Assembly: GCF_030864355.1 (NCBI RefSeq)
Contig: NC_083394.1
Location: 496,001-560,000 of the forward strand
Source of the DNA: Cutaneotrichosporon cavernicola
Lineage: Eukaryota; Basidiomycota; Tremellomycetes; Trichosporonales; Trichosporonaceae
Direction: 5' to 3'
DNA: 64,000 nucleotides
Positions within the stretch are counted from its first letter, which is position 1; the number at the start of each line of letters is the position of its first letter. The notes under the pieces are model-generated. The model worked only from the letters and a program-made list of their open reading frames with translations. It was not told the origin of the DNA and did not search any database. Shown piece after piece: positions 1 through 11,351 of this stretch. Both the position numbers and the translations under genes were made by a program.

Positions 1-657
1 GACTCCGAGGGCGGGTGGATGGACGTCGTGTCGGACGGCGACGACGACATTGTCATGTCTGACTCAGACGACGACGAGCCCAAGGCCAAGAAGCGGAAGA
101 CCAAGGCTAAGGACGAGGCCGAGGAGGAGGACGACGACGCCAAGTCTGTCGCCTCCACATCGACTACAGCTACCGAAGCGAAGAAGTTATCGCTGCTGGC
201 GCAGCAGAAGATCCTCACGCCTGCCGACTTTGCGCTGCTCAACGAGCTGCGACTCAAGGCCGCACAGGATGCGGTCGAGAAGGGTGGCGGTTCGGCGGCC
301 AAGCGCAAGCTTGCACAGCTCGAGGCAGCCAAGCGCAGCACGACGGCCGAGGAGCAGTCGCGTTTCCTGACCGAGGGCGAGATTCTCGGCGTTCGCAAGC
401 GCTCCAAGATGACGTACGAGGAGCGCATGGAGCACATTGCCAAGGGGCGCGAGGGACGCGAGAAGTTCGGTTCGCTCAAGGGCAAGAAGAACAAGGAGAA
501 GGCGTCTTCGAGCACGAACCGCGAGAAGGCGCGCAACAAGCCCCTCATGATGGCAGTGCATTCGAACAAGGTCGTGCAGAAGAAGAAGGCGAGTCTGCGC
601 GACAAGCAGATACGTCTTCGTGCTTCCATCGAGAAGCAGAAGAAGATGAAGCACTAG
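1..657 (+). CDS. SDA1: SDA1 ribosome-biogenesis protein, C-terminal part
   Basis: The open frame runs in from the left edge, so only the last 218 residues are visible. After an acidic Asp/Glu stretch (residues about 8-45) comes the segment LLAQQKILTPADFALLNEL, then lysine- and arginine-rich helices with MTYEERMEHIAKGREGREK and a basic tail ending KKMKH. This is the typical C-terminus of Sda1, a nucleolar protein needed for 60S pre-ribosome maturation and export. The stop TAG is at 655-657. The next gene starts 156 bp downstream on the same strand. The identification rests on the recalled tail motif and the acidic-then-basic composition. No intron is apparent in this part. Confidence 0.85.
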   Translation, partial: DSEGGWMDVVSDGDDDIVMSDSDDDEPKAKKRKTKAKDEAEEEDDDAKSVASTSTTATEAKKLSLLAQQKILTPADFALLNELRLKAAQDAVEKGGGSAAKRKLAQLEAAKRSTTAEEQSRFLTEGEILGVRKRSKMTYEERMEHIAKGREGREKFGSLKGKKNKEKASSSTNREKARNKPLMMAVHSNKVVQKKKASLRDKQIRLRASIEKQKKMKH

Positions 658-813
658 AGATAGACGATAGAGGGTTTGGTATTTGGATGTACTCGTATTT
701 GCACATTGGTTGACTTTCGGCCCGTGACATGCTGGATGCGGAATGCGATGACATAAGCTAGTAATGTTCGGAGCCAAGTTGTGACATCCATCCATCGCCT
801 ATCCCTCCTCCTC

Positions 814-1230
814 ATGCGCCTCAAACCCATCTTTGCCCTCATGTCACTAGCTCTCGCAATCCCCCGTGTGCTAGTATACACACGCACCCTGGGATATAGA
901 CACGACAGCATCCCGACGGCGATTGCAACATTGAGCAGCAATGGGCCGACACACAGCATCGAGTTCGAGTTCACTGAGTGCGTCTGCCCTTGAGGAGCTG
1001 ACCAAAGGGACCCCACGCAGTTTGCAGACGAAAACCTCAGCCGTTTCGACGGGATCATGTTCGTCAGCACGAGTGAGGAGGTATTGAATGGGCCGCAGCA
1101 GGACGCGATGGCGCGATACCTCCGTTCTGGCGGGGTATATGTTGGCGTACACAGTGCCAGTGCGTGCTTGTACAATGACACCGTGTATTTACAGGCTGTT
1201 GGAGGTGAGTCTGGTACGGTGGGTGGGGAT

Positions 1231-1262
<32 letters not shown>

Positions 1263-2063
1263 GGGGGAGTTGGAGAGGGACGGGGGTGGGTTGGAGAGGG
1301 GGAGGAGAAGTTGGAGAGAGGCAAGTCAGATGTTGAGGGGAGGATAAGGCAGAGGAGAGTGCTAGAAGAGAGCTGACATCAGCATACTTTGACTACCACC
1401 CCTCTCTACAGCCAGCTGTGCGTCCACCTCTTCCATGTTGACGCCAGACCTTCATCCGCCTTACCTCGCACCCCGCAACTTCCCCCCTCCCCGACCGCTG
1501 GACCTTCACTGAAGAAGTATATTACTGGCGACAAGACCCGCGCAACCAGAGCGCGACGATCCTCCTAACAGTCGAAGAAGGGAGTTATATCAACGACGCA
1601 GCGTCCACTGGGAACTATACTTTCGGGAGTCCGCATCCTATTGCGTGGTTTATCGAGAACCCGCAATATGGAGGAAAGGTGGGGAGGTCGTTTTATACTT
1701 CCCTGGGACATACGAATGAGAGTGAGTGGATCCTAGTAAATGGGAGTGCGCGCCAGTTGCCTTGTTCCGATGCCGCTAACCCAAGCGTGGAACGACGGGA
1801 TCTTCATCGCGCACGTGTTTGGCGGTCTCAAATGGGCTCTTGATGGGGCTACGACGCGCGCTTATGGCGCAGGAGTAGTAGGTAACAACGACACGGTAGC
1901 GAATGTGTCGGGCTCTGTGAGTGGGACTAGCGCGGCGGCGAGTACCAGTGCGAGTCCCGTGTCTCCATCTGGCCCAGCTTCCCAACCTAGCTCTGGTGCA
2001 CAAGGTCTCAGCGTCGCCAGCGCAGCGATCGCTGCAGCCGCCGGCCTGCTGACAATCTTGTGA
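814..2063 (+). CDS. ThuA-domain, GPI-anchored secreted protein
   Basis: Exons 814-977, 1008-1204, 1383-1417, 1448-1721 and 1786-2063 give 315 residues in frame. ATG 814 is the first ATG and starts a hydrophobic signal peptide (MRLKPIFALMSLALAIP). The mature part has the ThuA-like glutamine-amidotransferase fold: VLVYTRTLGYRHDSIP, then FDGIMFVSTSEEVLN, GGVYVGVHSAS, FDYHPSLQPA, DPRNQSATILLTVEE, GRSFYTSLGHTNE and HVFGGLKWALDG. A Ser/Ala/Pro-rich tail ends in a hydrophobic stretch without basic residues, as for a GPI anchor. ThuA domains were named for bacterial trehalose utilisation; the substrate here is unknown. Two introns are only 30 nt long. The 178-nt second intron holds a 31-G run. The 3' end converges on gcvT, with 68 bp between the stop codons. 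Confidence 0.82.
1231..1261 (+). repeat. Poly-G homopolymer of 31 bases
   Basis: An uninterrupted run of 31 G lies inside the second intron (1205-1382) of the ThuA-domain gene, with further G-rich sequence on both sides. The exact length may be uncertain because such runs are hard to sequence. On the coding strand the transcript could form a G-quadruplex. Confidence 0.95.
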
Positions 2064-2131
2064 TCACTTTGCTCTACCTCCTGTACTCTTTATGCGATGC
2101 AACAACCGGAATGTTCTACTACACTACTCTT

Positions 2132-3723
2132 TTACTTGTAGTACTTGGGCGGGACGAAGGGCATGGGACGGATGGAAGCGGGGCGGAGCTTCTTGCGGAT
2201 CTCAATCTGCACGGGCGTACCCTTCTTGTGCTGTCCGTTCTTGACGTAGCCCATAGCAATGTTGGTGCCCATGGTAGGCGAGGGGATACCAGAGGTAATG
2301 ACGCCAATCTCGTTACCGGCCTCATCGAAGACCTTGGCGCCCTCGCGCGCCGGCGCGCCCGGAACCTCGAAGCCGACACGGCGGCGCGAGGGTCCGTCCT
2401 TGAGCTCGGCGAGGATGCGCGATGAGCCGGGGAACGAGCCCTCGGTGCGACGGTCCTTGCTGACAAGCCAGGCCAGGCCGCCCTCGATCGGCGAAATGCT
2501 CTCGTTCAGGTCGTGGCCGTACAGGCACATGCCGGCCTCGAGGCGGAGCGAGTCGCGCGCGCCAAGACCAATAGGCCAGACGTCGGGAACAGCGAGAATC
2601 TGCTCGGTGATGCTGACTGCCGACTCGGGAGGAATCGAAACCTCAAACCCGTCCTCGCCAGTGTATCCGCCGCGGGCAAGGTGACAACGCACCTTGTCCT
2701 TGCCAATCTCGGCGTACATGCTCTGCCCGAACTTGAGGGCCGAGAGGTCAGCGTCCGTGAGCTTGGAGAGAGCCTCGGCCGCCTTGGGACCCTGAAGCGC
2801 AACAAGACCCCAACCATCGAGAATCTCCCAGGTGACCGCTTGGTCCGGGTGCTCCTTGTTCCAGGCCTCGAGCTTGGCGCTAAAGTGCGCCTTGTCCTCG
2901 TCCGCGCGACCGGCGTTGGTCACAGTGTACCACTTGGAGCCGTCCTCGGCGTGCTTGGTAAGGATCAGGTCGTCGATGATGCCGCCGTTGTCGTTGAGCA
3001 GCACAGAGAGGGACGAGCCGTTCAGGGCGATCTTGTCGAGCGAGGTAGGGGTCAGGCTGCTAAGGAAGGCCTGGGCACCGGGGCCGCTGAAGATGTGCTG
3101 CACCATGTGTGAGACGTCAAACAGGCCGGCGCCGGTCCGGACGTGGTTATGGGCAGCGACTGCGGTCAGCGGTGCTGGGAATGCCGGGAGACAAAATCAC
3201 GGGGCACAGTCAGGCTGCAACCATGAAGTGAAAGTCGCGCTCGCGACAGGGGCCGACTACCGTGGTTACCAGGCCCACCCCATCGCGTTGCTCGCCGTTC
3301 GTCCGATTTCCTCCTACTCTGTAGCACTCACCCTGCCCGACATCGCCGTACGAGAGCGGCATGTCGTACCCGGCAAACGGCACCATCTTGGCCCCACGGT
3401 CGACATTGAGCTGGTACAGCGGGGTGCGCTTGTTCTAAGGTTAGTCGGGACCTAAGGGTGTGTTTTGGTTCGGGTGCTCGCGGCCTACGGGGTGCAGCGA
3501 GGCGGAGAAGGCGAGGAAGAGGGACATTTGAAGAGAAGGAAGTACTCCGCCCAGATCTCCTCGCTCGCCATGTGGACGCGGGGGTTCCCGCTCCTCCACC
3601 CACACCTCGATCCCCCAATGTGGCACTCACCTCGTAGACGGGTGCGCTGGTGGCCAGGCCGCGGAGGACGAGGCGGCCGGCACGGGAAGTAGTGCGGAGA
3701 GAGGTAGCCGTACGCGAGAGCAT
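2132..3723 (-). CDS. GCV1: Aminomethyltransferase, glycine cleavage T protein, mitochondrial
   Basis: Exons 3631-3723, 3332-3434 and 2132-3159 on the minus strand encode 407 residues. The T protein transfers the methylene group from the H-protein-bound aminomethyl intermediate to tetrahydrofolate and releases ammonia, in the mitochondrial matrix. The N-terminus MLSRTATSLRTTSRAGRLVL is a basic, Ser/Thr-rich presequence ending near ATSAP. Family motifs seen are KRTPLYQLNVDRGAKMVPFAG, FDVSHMVQHIFSGPGA, LNDNGGIIDDLILTK, ARGGYTGEDGFEVSIP, GARDSLRLEAGMCLYGHDL and the C-terminal domain ending MPFVPPKYYK. The length fits the family (about 400). An in-frame upstream ATG-like start exists, but the presequence begins cleanly at 3723. 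Introns start GTGAGT and end with CTGAC or CTAAC followed by an AG. Confidence 0.95.
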
Positions 3724-4479
3724 GATGAGAGGTGAGGTGGGAAGAATGGGAGAAATGGGCGGCGGGGATATGTATATCAGCTTGCTGGGTAACTTGGTGC
3801 AAGCTCTCTGAGTGGGCAGTCGGTATGGAGGCATTGGGTGGAGGTACGGATTGGTACACGGGTGGGAACCGTAACCCGGCTACGTCAATTTCCAAACTCA
3901 CGTGCCTTATTTTCCAAGAACTCTCAACAAGTTCCAACACGGAGCTCAGAGTGTCCAACATTTTCAGAGCCCATGATATGGCGCAAGGACAAGTCCAAAG
4001 CTATATCCAAGAGGTTATCCAAGATCCTATATGTATCTGACCAGGGGCCATGGTTCAGCTCATCCTCAAACAAGCTCACGACTCGGTGCCACTAGAGGTC
4101 ATCTCCCCATAAATCCCCTTACTTCCGCAGCCAGCTCAAACACCATTTGCTCACCCTCTAATCCCCACCCAACGGCCTACTCATGCTGCTGACATGCGGC
4201 CACGAGTTCATGCTAAAGAATGTGCTAATACTAGTGAAGAAGACTTAATAACAAACGGCGAGTATAGGGACTGTGGTAACCAACGCCACGGGAAAAGTCT
4301 GTACAGACAACGAGACGGGGTATCGGGTATCTGTGGTGCAAAGGAAATGTGTGCAATGGTGTCGACGTGAGAACAGCTGTGCAGATGGAGATCGCGAGGG
4401 AGAGCGAGAGTGAGAGAACTGGACGGACTGGACGAGATTAAGTGCAATGAACGAGATCGACCAGACAACGTCACACAAT
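3724..4479. other. Intergenic, no gene seen
   Basis: 756 bp between the T-protein start and the stop of the phosphatase gene, both on the minus strand. It should hold the T-protein promoter and the phosphatase 3' UTR. I see no convincing coding, RNA or repeat feature. Confidence 0.6.
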
Positions 4480-6267
4480 CTAGATGCCACCGTCGAGAAC
4501 GCCGCGCACGTCGTCGACGCCAGCAAGGTCCGACAGGAAAGGACACAGGTCGGTGAGCTCGGTGTCGTGAGGGTCGTTGAACCAGGTCGAGACCGGGACA
4601 GCATTGTTCGGGTGGAAAATGTACGACGCCGGCGAGTTGTCAATGATAATCGACTTGTCAATGTCACGGCCGAGCTGCGACAGGTCCTTAACATAGTTGC
4701 CCTTGTGGTTGTAGCAGCTCTCGCGGAAGAGACGGTGCCTCACGACTCGGCCGACGTCGAGCATGTCGAGGACTGGGTCGGCGTACTTGCTCAACGACGC
4801 GGTGAAGACGACGACTTCGTAAATCTTGCCCATCTCGGTGAGGAAGTGGTCCACGCCTGGACGCTTGATAACATAGACGTTGTGCGTCTGCGACTCGATC
4901 TCAACAGGGACAATGTAGTCGGCAGATGGTAACATCTTGAAGCTTGAGTGCAAGAGCGTCTCGTCGAGGTCGAGGACCAGACACTTGCGATCCTTATCGA
5001 TGCCGCTGAGTGCTGGCAACAACGGTGCAGGGTTGCCATTCTGGACGTCAGCTCAGACGCTCACACCGACAACACAAGGCCAAAGCTCACCTCGTCGATC
5101 GGGATGCCAATACCGCCCTGCGCGATCAGGCGGTCCTCGTCATCCTCGTAATCGTCGTCGCTGTAGAGCATCTCCTGGTGTCCGCTCTCGTCGATGCCGT
5201 CTTCGCTCAAGTCTGTGAAGCCACCGCTCGACTCGGCCTTGCCCGCCTCGCCCTGCTGTGCCGCCAGATGTTGTTCAGACTCAGAGCGATGGAGCATGTG
5301 TTGGTGGAGGATCTCGCCTCCAGAGCCCGGTGCTTGTACAGCACCCGAAGTAAGGCCGGCAGTCTGGGAATTGTCAGCACACGTACATGCGGTGTGATTG
5401 TGAAAAACGGGGCGTCGAGTTGTCAGAAGAGCACACACTCACCTCCTCCAGTGGGGGGACGGTTGGCTCGGTACCACCACCCAGAACGACAGAGTCACCG
5501 CCGCGCGTTGGTGTAACGGGCGACTCAGCGGCTGCATCAGATGCGGAGCCTGTGCCAGGCGTTGCGACCACCGGGCTCTCAGACTTGGCGGCTGAGGGAG
5601 CATCCGTCTTGGCAATTGTAGCAACAGTGGCAGCACCTGCGACAGTAGCAGCCCCGGCGGCGGCAGCGGTCTTGGCACCTCCGGACGCAGATGGGCCAGT
5701 CGAGGTCGTTCCCTTGGTCGCGGAGGTTGCACTGGCAGAAGTGCCAGCAGCAACGTTTCGGTTTGCGCCCGCGGGGGCGACCTTGGGGGGCGGCACGTCG
5801 TCAAACTCGTCCGACGACATACAGCCGAGAGCGACAAAAAGACCAGCTAAACCACCACGTTTCCGTCGCTTCTTGTGCGCAGGCTTGGTACTCCGGGGAG
5901 CTGGGCCTTTTTCGTCGGATGCACGGCTGCTGCTGGCCGGCTTGGCGTTGGTAGCGGGCGCATCCGACCTGGTAGCAGAGGGCGTGGATGATGAGGTGGC
6001 CTGGGCGCCAGTGCTCGCTCCGGCCGCAGAGGCGGCCTCAGTGGTGGCCTTGGCAGCAGGAGCAGGAGCAGGAGCAGCTTGGCTCGCACTCATCGCTTCG
6101 GCATTGGGAGTAGGTGTGGCATCCGTGACAGGTGCGGTTGCACTGGCGGCGGTGGTTGGGGTAGGAGGAGTAGTGGGCTCGACTGGGATAATGGTGGAAG
6201 CTGCAAGTGTAGTGTCGGCAGGGGGCGTCGAGAGGCTCGACGGCGCCACGCCAGAAGCTGTTGACAT
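4480..6267 (-). CDS. PSR1: Psr1-like NIF/CTD-type plasma-membrane phosphatase
   Basis: Exons 5443-6267, 5091-5363 and 4480-5040 give 552 residues. The last 190 residues form an FCP1/SCP (NIF) phosphatase domain with the HAD catalytic motif [14 protein letters not shown] (both Asp present), [24 protein letters not shown] and [17 protein letters not shown]. The lead-in [22 protein letters not shown] resembles yeast Psr1/Psr2, phosphatases of the sodium and general stress response. The first about 275 residues are low-complexity Ala/Thr/Pro/Ser with a basic patch [13 protein letters not shown] followed by [15 protein letters not shown]. The Cys in that context suggests membrane attachment by acylation, as Psr1 uses N-terminal palmitoylation, although here the site is internal. 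The start at 6267 follows a purine-rich minus-strand leader. Nem1 or a small CTD phosphatase are alternatives, but the lead-in favours Psr1. Confidence 0.85.
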
Positions 6268-6584
6268 TTCCTCGTCGTTGCGACGAGGTGTTTGAGGATG
6301 GATGAGGGGTTGCGGAACGCAGGTGACGATGCGTTTGTTGGCAGGCTATAGGGATGGGGCGCCGTGCGATTATCGAATATGGAAGAGAGAGTGAGGCCAC
6401 AGGTAGTAGGAAGAGAAAAGAAGGGAGAGGGGGGGGGGAGGGGAGAGGGAAGAGGGAAGAGGAAAGAGGGAAGGAGGGAAGGGGTTTGAGAAGGAAGGTG
6501 AAAGGTGTGGGAGTGAGTGGGATGAGTTGAAAGGGAGGTAGCGAGGCGTTGGAAGGCAAAGTGTGAACCGTGCGTGATGACTCT

Positions 6585-6618
6585 GGATGGTGGGATGGTG
6601 GGATGGTGGGATGGTGGG
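6585..6618. repeat. 8-bp tandem repeat GGATGGTG, about 4 copies
   Basis: GGATGGTG is repeated four times in a row about 320 bp upstream of the Psr1-like start codon. The G-triplets could form a G-quadruplex on the plus strand. Confidence 0.85.
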
Positions 6619-7983
6619 TTGGGACAGAGGTCAAGCCGTGTTTGGGCGGATTGAATCTACCGGTTAGGTTGACGATTAAAGGAAGCCGAGTGGCTAACCT
6701 GTCTAGCTGGAATAGCTGCGAGTCGGACGACAAGTTGGTATAGTAGTAGTTTGAATGGATGTGTGATTAAAGATTAAGGAGAGTGTATATTGCTGTGCAA
6801 CTGTATGTGGTTGTGGTGATATGGATGTGATGATGATGAGGATATATAAGAATGCTACCTTTGTGTTTGACAAGGACGAGATACTAGTTGAACAAAGTAT
6901 CAACGTCTGATAAATGGTTGAGTGGGTCGAGGGGAAGGGAAAGCGTCAAACGATCCACTGGGGGCTGGTGGTGCATAAGTGGGATATGGGTATAACAGTT
7001 GCCACTTTGTACCAGACACTAGGACTCTACAGATCTACAGGCTGCCAGGCTGCAAGGTTGATCAGGCTAACGTAGCCTCGGCCGTAGGGTACCTTGGTTG
7101 ACTTTGACTTGGATGTTAGGGTGGCTTAGGGTCCCGCTTGATGGTTGAATGGATGGGTAAACAGTGCACGCGCCGCGTCCCCCCTCTAGCCCTCAGATTG
7201 GTTCTCCTTGCTTTTTAGGACTGAGGGGGGGGGGCCAAACAATGCTTGACCTTTAACATCAGGGTTACCGAAATGGGCCGGGTCCACCCTTACCATTACC
7301 CCTGATTGCCGGTTTCAATGACTATTGCGTACTCCCTTGAATCTACCTAACAACCCTAACAACTCCTAGACTGACCCCTAATTCAACGCCTATCCTAAAG
7401 ACAATGCTATTGCCTCCTTTTGGCAAGCAACCTTTAGATCCCGCCCCTTCTCCGCCCTCCCGCTCTTCCGATTTTTCAGCATGTTGGGCTCATGGGCTTT
7501 GACCCACACCCCATTTCAATATCCCAGCATTTAGAACATGTTTTGACGCGACGCGCGGCGCTAGTCTAGTCCAAGGCGGCTCGAAGGATTGAGGGTTAAC
7601 CCCCCAATGTACAAAACAAGGTCAAGATCCATGTTCCTCATCCTCTCATGCTTCACCATAACATCACCATTCCTTTATAACATACCATGCCCTGCCCTCA
7701 TGGCCATCTCTGGCCATCTCTGGCTTCTACAGTTGTGCCTGTGATGACGACGACTTGTGCCTGTGATGATGACTCGTGGCACTTGTCACTGGATGACAGG
7801 GGTTTGACACAAATGGGTGGCGTCGGCTGGCGCGGTGACAACCTGACCGGACTGAGCATCATTCTAACACGCCAGTGACAGATAGACCTGGGACAGGGTG
7901 TGTCTATGAAAAGAGGGTAAGGATTGGTTTGTGGAGGGATCGTAGGGAGGTGACCAGTCGTAGATAAGTAGAGTGCAAGAGGA

Positions 7984-8013
7984 CGTGGTTGCGTGGTTGC
8001 GTGGTTGCGTGGT
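7984..8013. repeat. 8-bp tandem repeat CGTGGTTG, about 3.5 copies
   Basis: A perfect short tandem repeat in gene-free sequence. No function is visible. Confidence 0.8.
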
Positions 8014-8999
8014 AACGTGAGGAGAGTTTGATTCGTTGGAGGGGGGGTTGAGAGTTCATAGAATGTAGAATGAGCGATAGAGGTATATGTTTGAAATGAG
8101 GGCACTATCCAGCGAGCAGCCTTCCTCCAGAACTCTTTGCCTAGCTCCTAGGCTAGCCCCTAGCTACCTTGCCATCTACAGTCATCCGCTTTTACATTAT
8201 ACTTTTCACTGACCCAGTCAAATACGCCTGTCACAAGGGGACACACATCGACTTGCGGTCTGGCACGTTTGGGCGCTCCACAAACGATTGATAATCTGAC
8301 TATCTCACGGTGATAACGATTCTGACACAACTGCACCAGTGAAATTCAATTCACTGCAATTCTTTCCATCTTAGACCTCTGTGGCAGCGTCGAATGCCCA
8401 CGCTAATCTTATCAAAGCTTGCCACTAACATCGCTTCATCTACTCATCTCCAGCCGACGTGATTGGCATCCGCTAGCAATTCGCCAACACCCTCTTGTGG
8501 TCGGGTTCCGATCCGCAGAGGCCAGCTAACCTCCACCACGGAGTCATGAGCCGATGGAAGACCTCAAACTGCTTTGGACGGTGGCAGATTCCCTGATTGT
8601 CCCCTCCTAAAGCTCAAGTATAAAATCATACAAAGAACACCCTTGTCCCCCATCCCAATTTCAACTCCTCCAAACATAATGTCATCCACATACAACTGCT
8701 CCAAGAGAGGTCAAAACTTGGGCATATTCAAAAGACAGCATCTCGTCTCTGTACGCCAAATGCACGCCACTCAACAGCTCCCTTGTGTATTCGCGTTACG
8801 TATCGCTTGGTGGCGATGCCCGAACCTATGTAATCTCACCATGTTTCTCATCCTTGTGAGCTCTTGTACGACTTTGTCATGTGCCAGAATACACCGCGCG
8901 AGATGCTGGGGGTGACGGAGGATAAGGAAGGGTGGTGCGTCGGGCTACACCCAGCGGGCACGACTAGCGCGACTCATGGATCGGTATAAGCCCATGATG

Positions 9000-9053
9000 T
9001 GGCGGTACTTGTGTTGCTGGCGTGGGGGTGTGGCGGCACTTGTGTTGCTGGCA
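9000..9053. repeat. 31-bp spaced direct duplication
   Basis: A 23-bp segment (TGGCGGTACTTGTGTTGCTG and onward) recurs 31 bp later with one internal mismatch. It lies in gene-free sequence. Confidence 0.75.
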
Positions 9054-9819
9054 GGGGGGATGGTTTGTTTTCTAGGATATTGGACGAGACGCAGATGCAT
9101 GCTCAATGATTTGAGCCTTCGCGGTGCGAAGCCGACATCCAGCATGGTGAGACTGTCCCACTCATACCAAGTTATGTAGCATCGCTCAAGTGCTCTGTGC
9201 CACACTCGGTCTACAGAATTAAGTCTGTTCCAGGAAGCTTGGGTAGCGAGGTTGAGTGAGGCCAATGGGGATGGAGGGGATGTTTAAAGTATTCACCACC
9301 AATGGACTTGGACATTCAGAACTGCAGAAAATTCAAAAAAATAAACCGTGAAACCAGTATACAGCCTACTTTGACACTATCGCCTAAGCAGGCGTACTCG
9401 TCGTGTGAGAATCGACGTTTTGGTACAATATGTCCTCGCGTACATGCGCTTGCCCCCGTCCTAGGGCGTTTGTCGTGCCCAAATCCGACGAGGATTACTT
9501 TTAAGCTGGAGGCCGGAAAAAAATTGACGTTATCGATTGTCCCATCACCCCACGACCCGAGAGTGGCGTGTGCCATGCCTCTGTATTGGTGTGATTTAAA
9601 GACGGACGTGAGGGCGCACACCTTAATGAGAACCCATGCGAAGTGCGGACGTACCGCCTCCTAGGAGGCGTGGCTGAACCTTGCAGATCCAGGAGGGAAG
9701 TATCCTCACTATGATCCGATGGCGGGTTTGGTTTCCACAGGTCGTCACCCTCCACGTCAAGTAGCAAATTTTGGCATTCACCGTGTGATTCAACCCTAGG
9801 CTATAGCTAAAGGACACCG

Positions 9820-10824
9820 TTACCAAACACCTTCCGTTGGACCTTCTGCTGGACTTGTTTCGAGGGAAACCCTCTCACTCCCCACTTCCTCGAGATACTC
9901 GGAAGTGGACATAAAGGTGACAGAGCGGCGGACAATGTCTGGATCACAGGAAATCCTGTCCATGTGTTCCTCAAGTCGCTGTTCCAAATCCTCACCTGTG
10001 TTGACGCTAGGAGCGTTGGCCGTGTGGATGGAAAAGGTATGTAGCATAGGAGAGGCATCCACGACGCCGACAAATGTAAAGTTGACAGTGGGTAGCAATC
10101 CAACGTTGCGTTCGAGGAAGTCGGCTACGTACGTCATGCGCGTCCAATCCCTGAAGATGAGCACCACTTCCTCCACGCCCGAGAGTCCCTCCAGAACAAC
10201 GTCCTCCAGAATTTGGGTGCCATCAAAGTGAAACCCATTCGAATCGATGTCACTGTTGGATATGTAATGGTTGCTGTAGACCTCGTCCAGACATTCCTGG
10301 ATCGCCAAGTTCGGAACGACGTATCGCTTGCACATCATAATCGGAGGCCTCTTAGCCCCAATTTTGTCGACGACGGCGAAGTCAATGATGGTGTGAACAG
10401 CAGGTTGGAATGCAGCCGGGGTAAAACGGCGAACTGTGTGGAGGTTGGGGAGGGAACGCAGGTCGGCAAATGCGGCCCGCCGTTGGTAGTCTTGGGAGGA
10501 GAATGGTTCGTGGTTGGACACGTCCATAACGACGCAGTACTTGCGCATTTGACCGAGGATCGCTTGCTGTGCTGCGATGCTCTTGTTATCACTTCCGCAG
10601 TTCATCTTCCACGGAACTGGGACAAGGCCTTCGGTTGAATGGAGTGAGACCGGGTGGTCCCAGTTGAAACTGCGGACAACGAGGTGCTTGAACAGCCTGG
10701 GATCCACGTGGTTCCGGAGGGCGTGCGAGACATTACGAAGAACGAGGCCTTCATTGCGACCAAGATGAGACAGGATCAGATCCAGCAGGTGTGGAAAGCA
10801 GATGGGGTCGAGAGGGTTGTTCAT
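9820..10824 (-). CDS. F-box-like protein, lineage-specific family (copy 1)
   Basis: A single-exon frame of 334 residues. The N-terminus reads FPHLLDLILSHLGRNEGLVL and on to RNVSHALRNHVDPRLFKHLVV, an F-box-like pattern of a Pro-hydrophobic start, Leu spacing and a final His-Leu strand. No leucine-rich repeats or WD repeats follow. The central and C-terminal parts share ordered motifs with the protein at 15949-17016: KRYVVPNLA, EEVVLIF, FTFVGV, LEQRLEEHMD and FMSTSEYLEEVGSERVSLET. The pairing marks both as members of one family. F-box proteins usually recruit substrates to SCF ubiquitin ligases; that role is inferred here from a weak match only. No neighbour shares an obvious pathway. Confidence 0.65.
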   Translation of the reverse strand: MNNPLDPICFPHLLDLILSHLGRNEGLVLRNVSHALRNHVDPRLFKHLVVRSFNWDHPVSLHSTEGLVPVPWKMNCGSDNKSIAAQQAILGQMRKYCVVMDVSNHEPFSSQDYQRRAAFADLRSLPNLHTVRRFTPAAFQPAVHTIIDFAVVDKIGAKRPPIMMCKRYVVPNLAIQECLDEVYSNHYISNSDIDSNGFHFDGTQILEDVVLEGLSGVEEVVLIFRDWTRMTYVADFLERNVGLLPTVNFTFVGVVDASPMLHTFSIHTANAPSVNTGEDLEQRLEEHMDRISCDPDIVRRSVTFMSTSEYLEEVGSERVSLETSPAEGPTEGVW

Positions 10825-11170
10825 TGTATGGACTGCGAACTCGAGGTTTGAAGGCCAGAGTATTTGGAGGCTTTAGCAAAGTAGAAAGAAGGAGGGGCCT
10901 GGTAATCAGAACCGCAAGGAGTGCATGTATGGTCCTCACCGTGTGGGTCCGAAGAGGAAGGTTGACGGCGAGGAGCTCTAGTGTATCCAGGTAGAGTGAG
11001 GGGGCAGAGGTTTGAAGGTGGCAACGACGAGAACACGATACAATGAGAGCTAGAACTTGGCGGGGGTACCGGGTTGAGCTTCGCTAGGCTATACGTGGAT
11101 GAGAGTAGAAGTGACAAGGGAAAGAGAGTGAGAGTCAGAGACATGGAGTGAAAAGAAGGAAGGCAAGTTG

Positions 11171-11290
11171 GGGAAGGTGGGTTTTTGAGTGCGGAGCGAG
11201 TGACACGTGATAAAGTAGGGCGGCAGTGAAGGGAAGGTGCGGTGTTGAGTGCGAAGCCAATGGTACGTGATAAAGTAGCGTGGCAGTGTG
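11171..11290. repeat. Two 60-bp tandem units with ACGTGATAAAGTAG core
   Basis: Units 11171-11230 and 11231-11290 match at roughly 80 percent with an exact 60-bp period. The best conserved part is ACGTGATAAAGTAG, which includes a GATA-type TGATAA and, in the first unit, CACGTG. The repeat sits between the F-box-like gene start (10824, minus) and the MFS gene stop (11352, minus), so it could be promoter sequence of the F-box-like gene. Confidence 0.8.
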
Positions 11291-11351
11291 GCAGTGTGAC
11301 CTCACTGCAAACATTCAGCATCCATTTGCAAAGCTGCTACCTTCCATATAG

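Larger units (their letters stand above)
6268..9819. other. Long gene-free interval
   Basis: 3.55 kb between the phosphatase start and the stop of an F-box-like gene. Open frames here are short and have fungal-unlike composition, and no family motif was recognised. The part next to the phosphatase (6268-6900) is rich in G and A on the plus strand, as in a pyrimidine-rich leader of the minus-strand gene. Short tandem repeats lie at 6585-6618, 7984-8013 and 9000-9053. Confidence 0.55.

Noticed and set aside
5387..6295. 302-codon plus-strand frame opposite the Psr1-like N-terminus
   Set aside because: It is a shadow of Ala/Thr/Pro-rich coding sequence on the minus strand, which joins in frame to the phosphatase domain.
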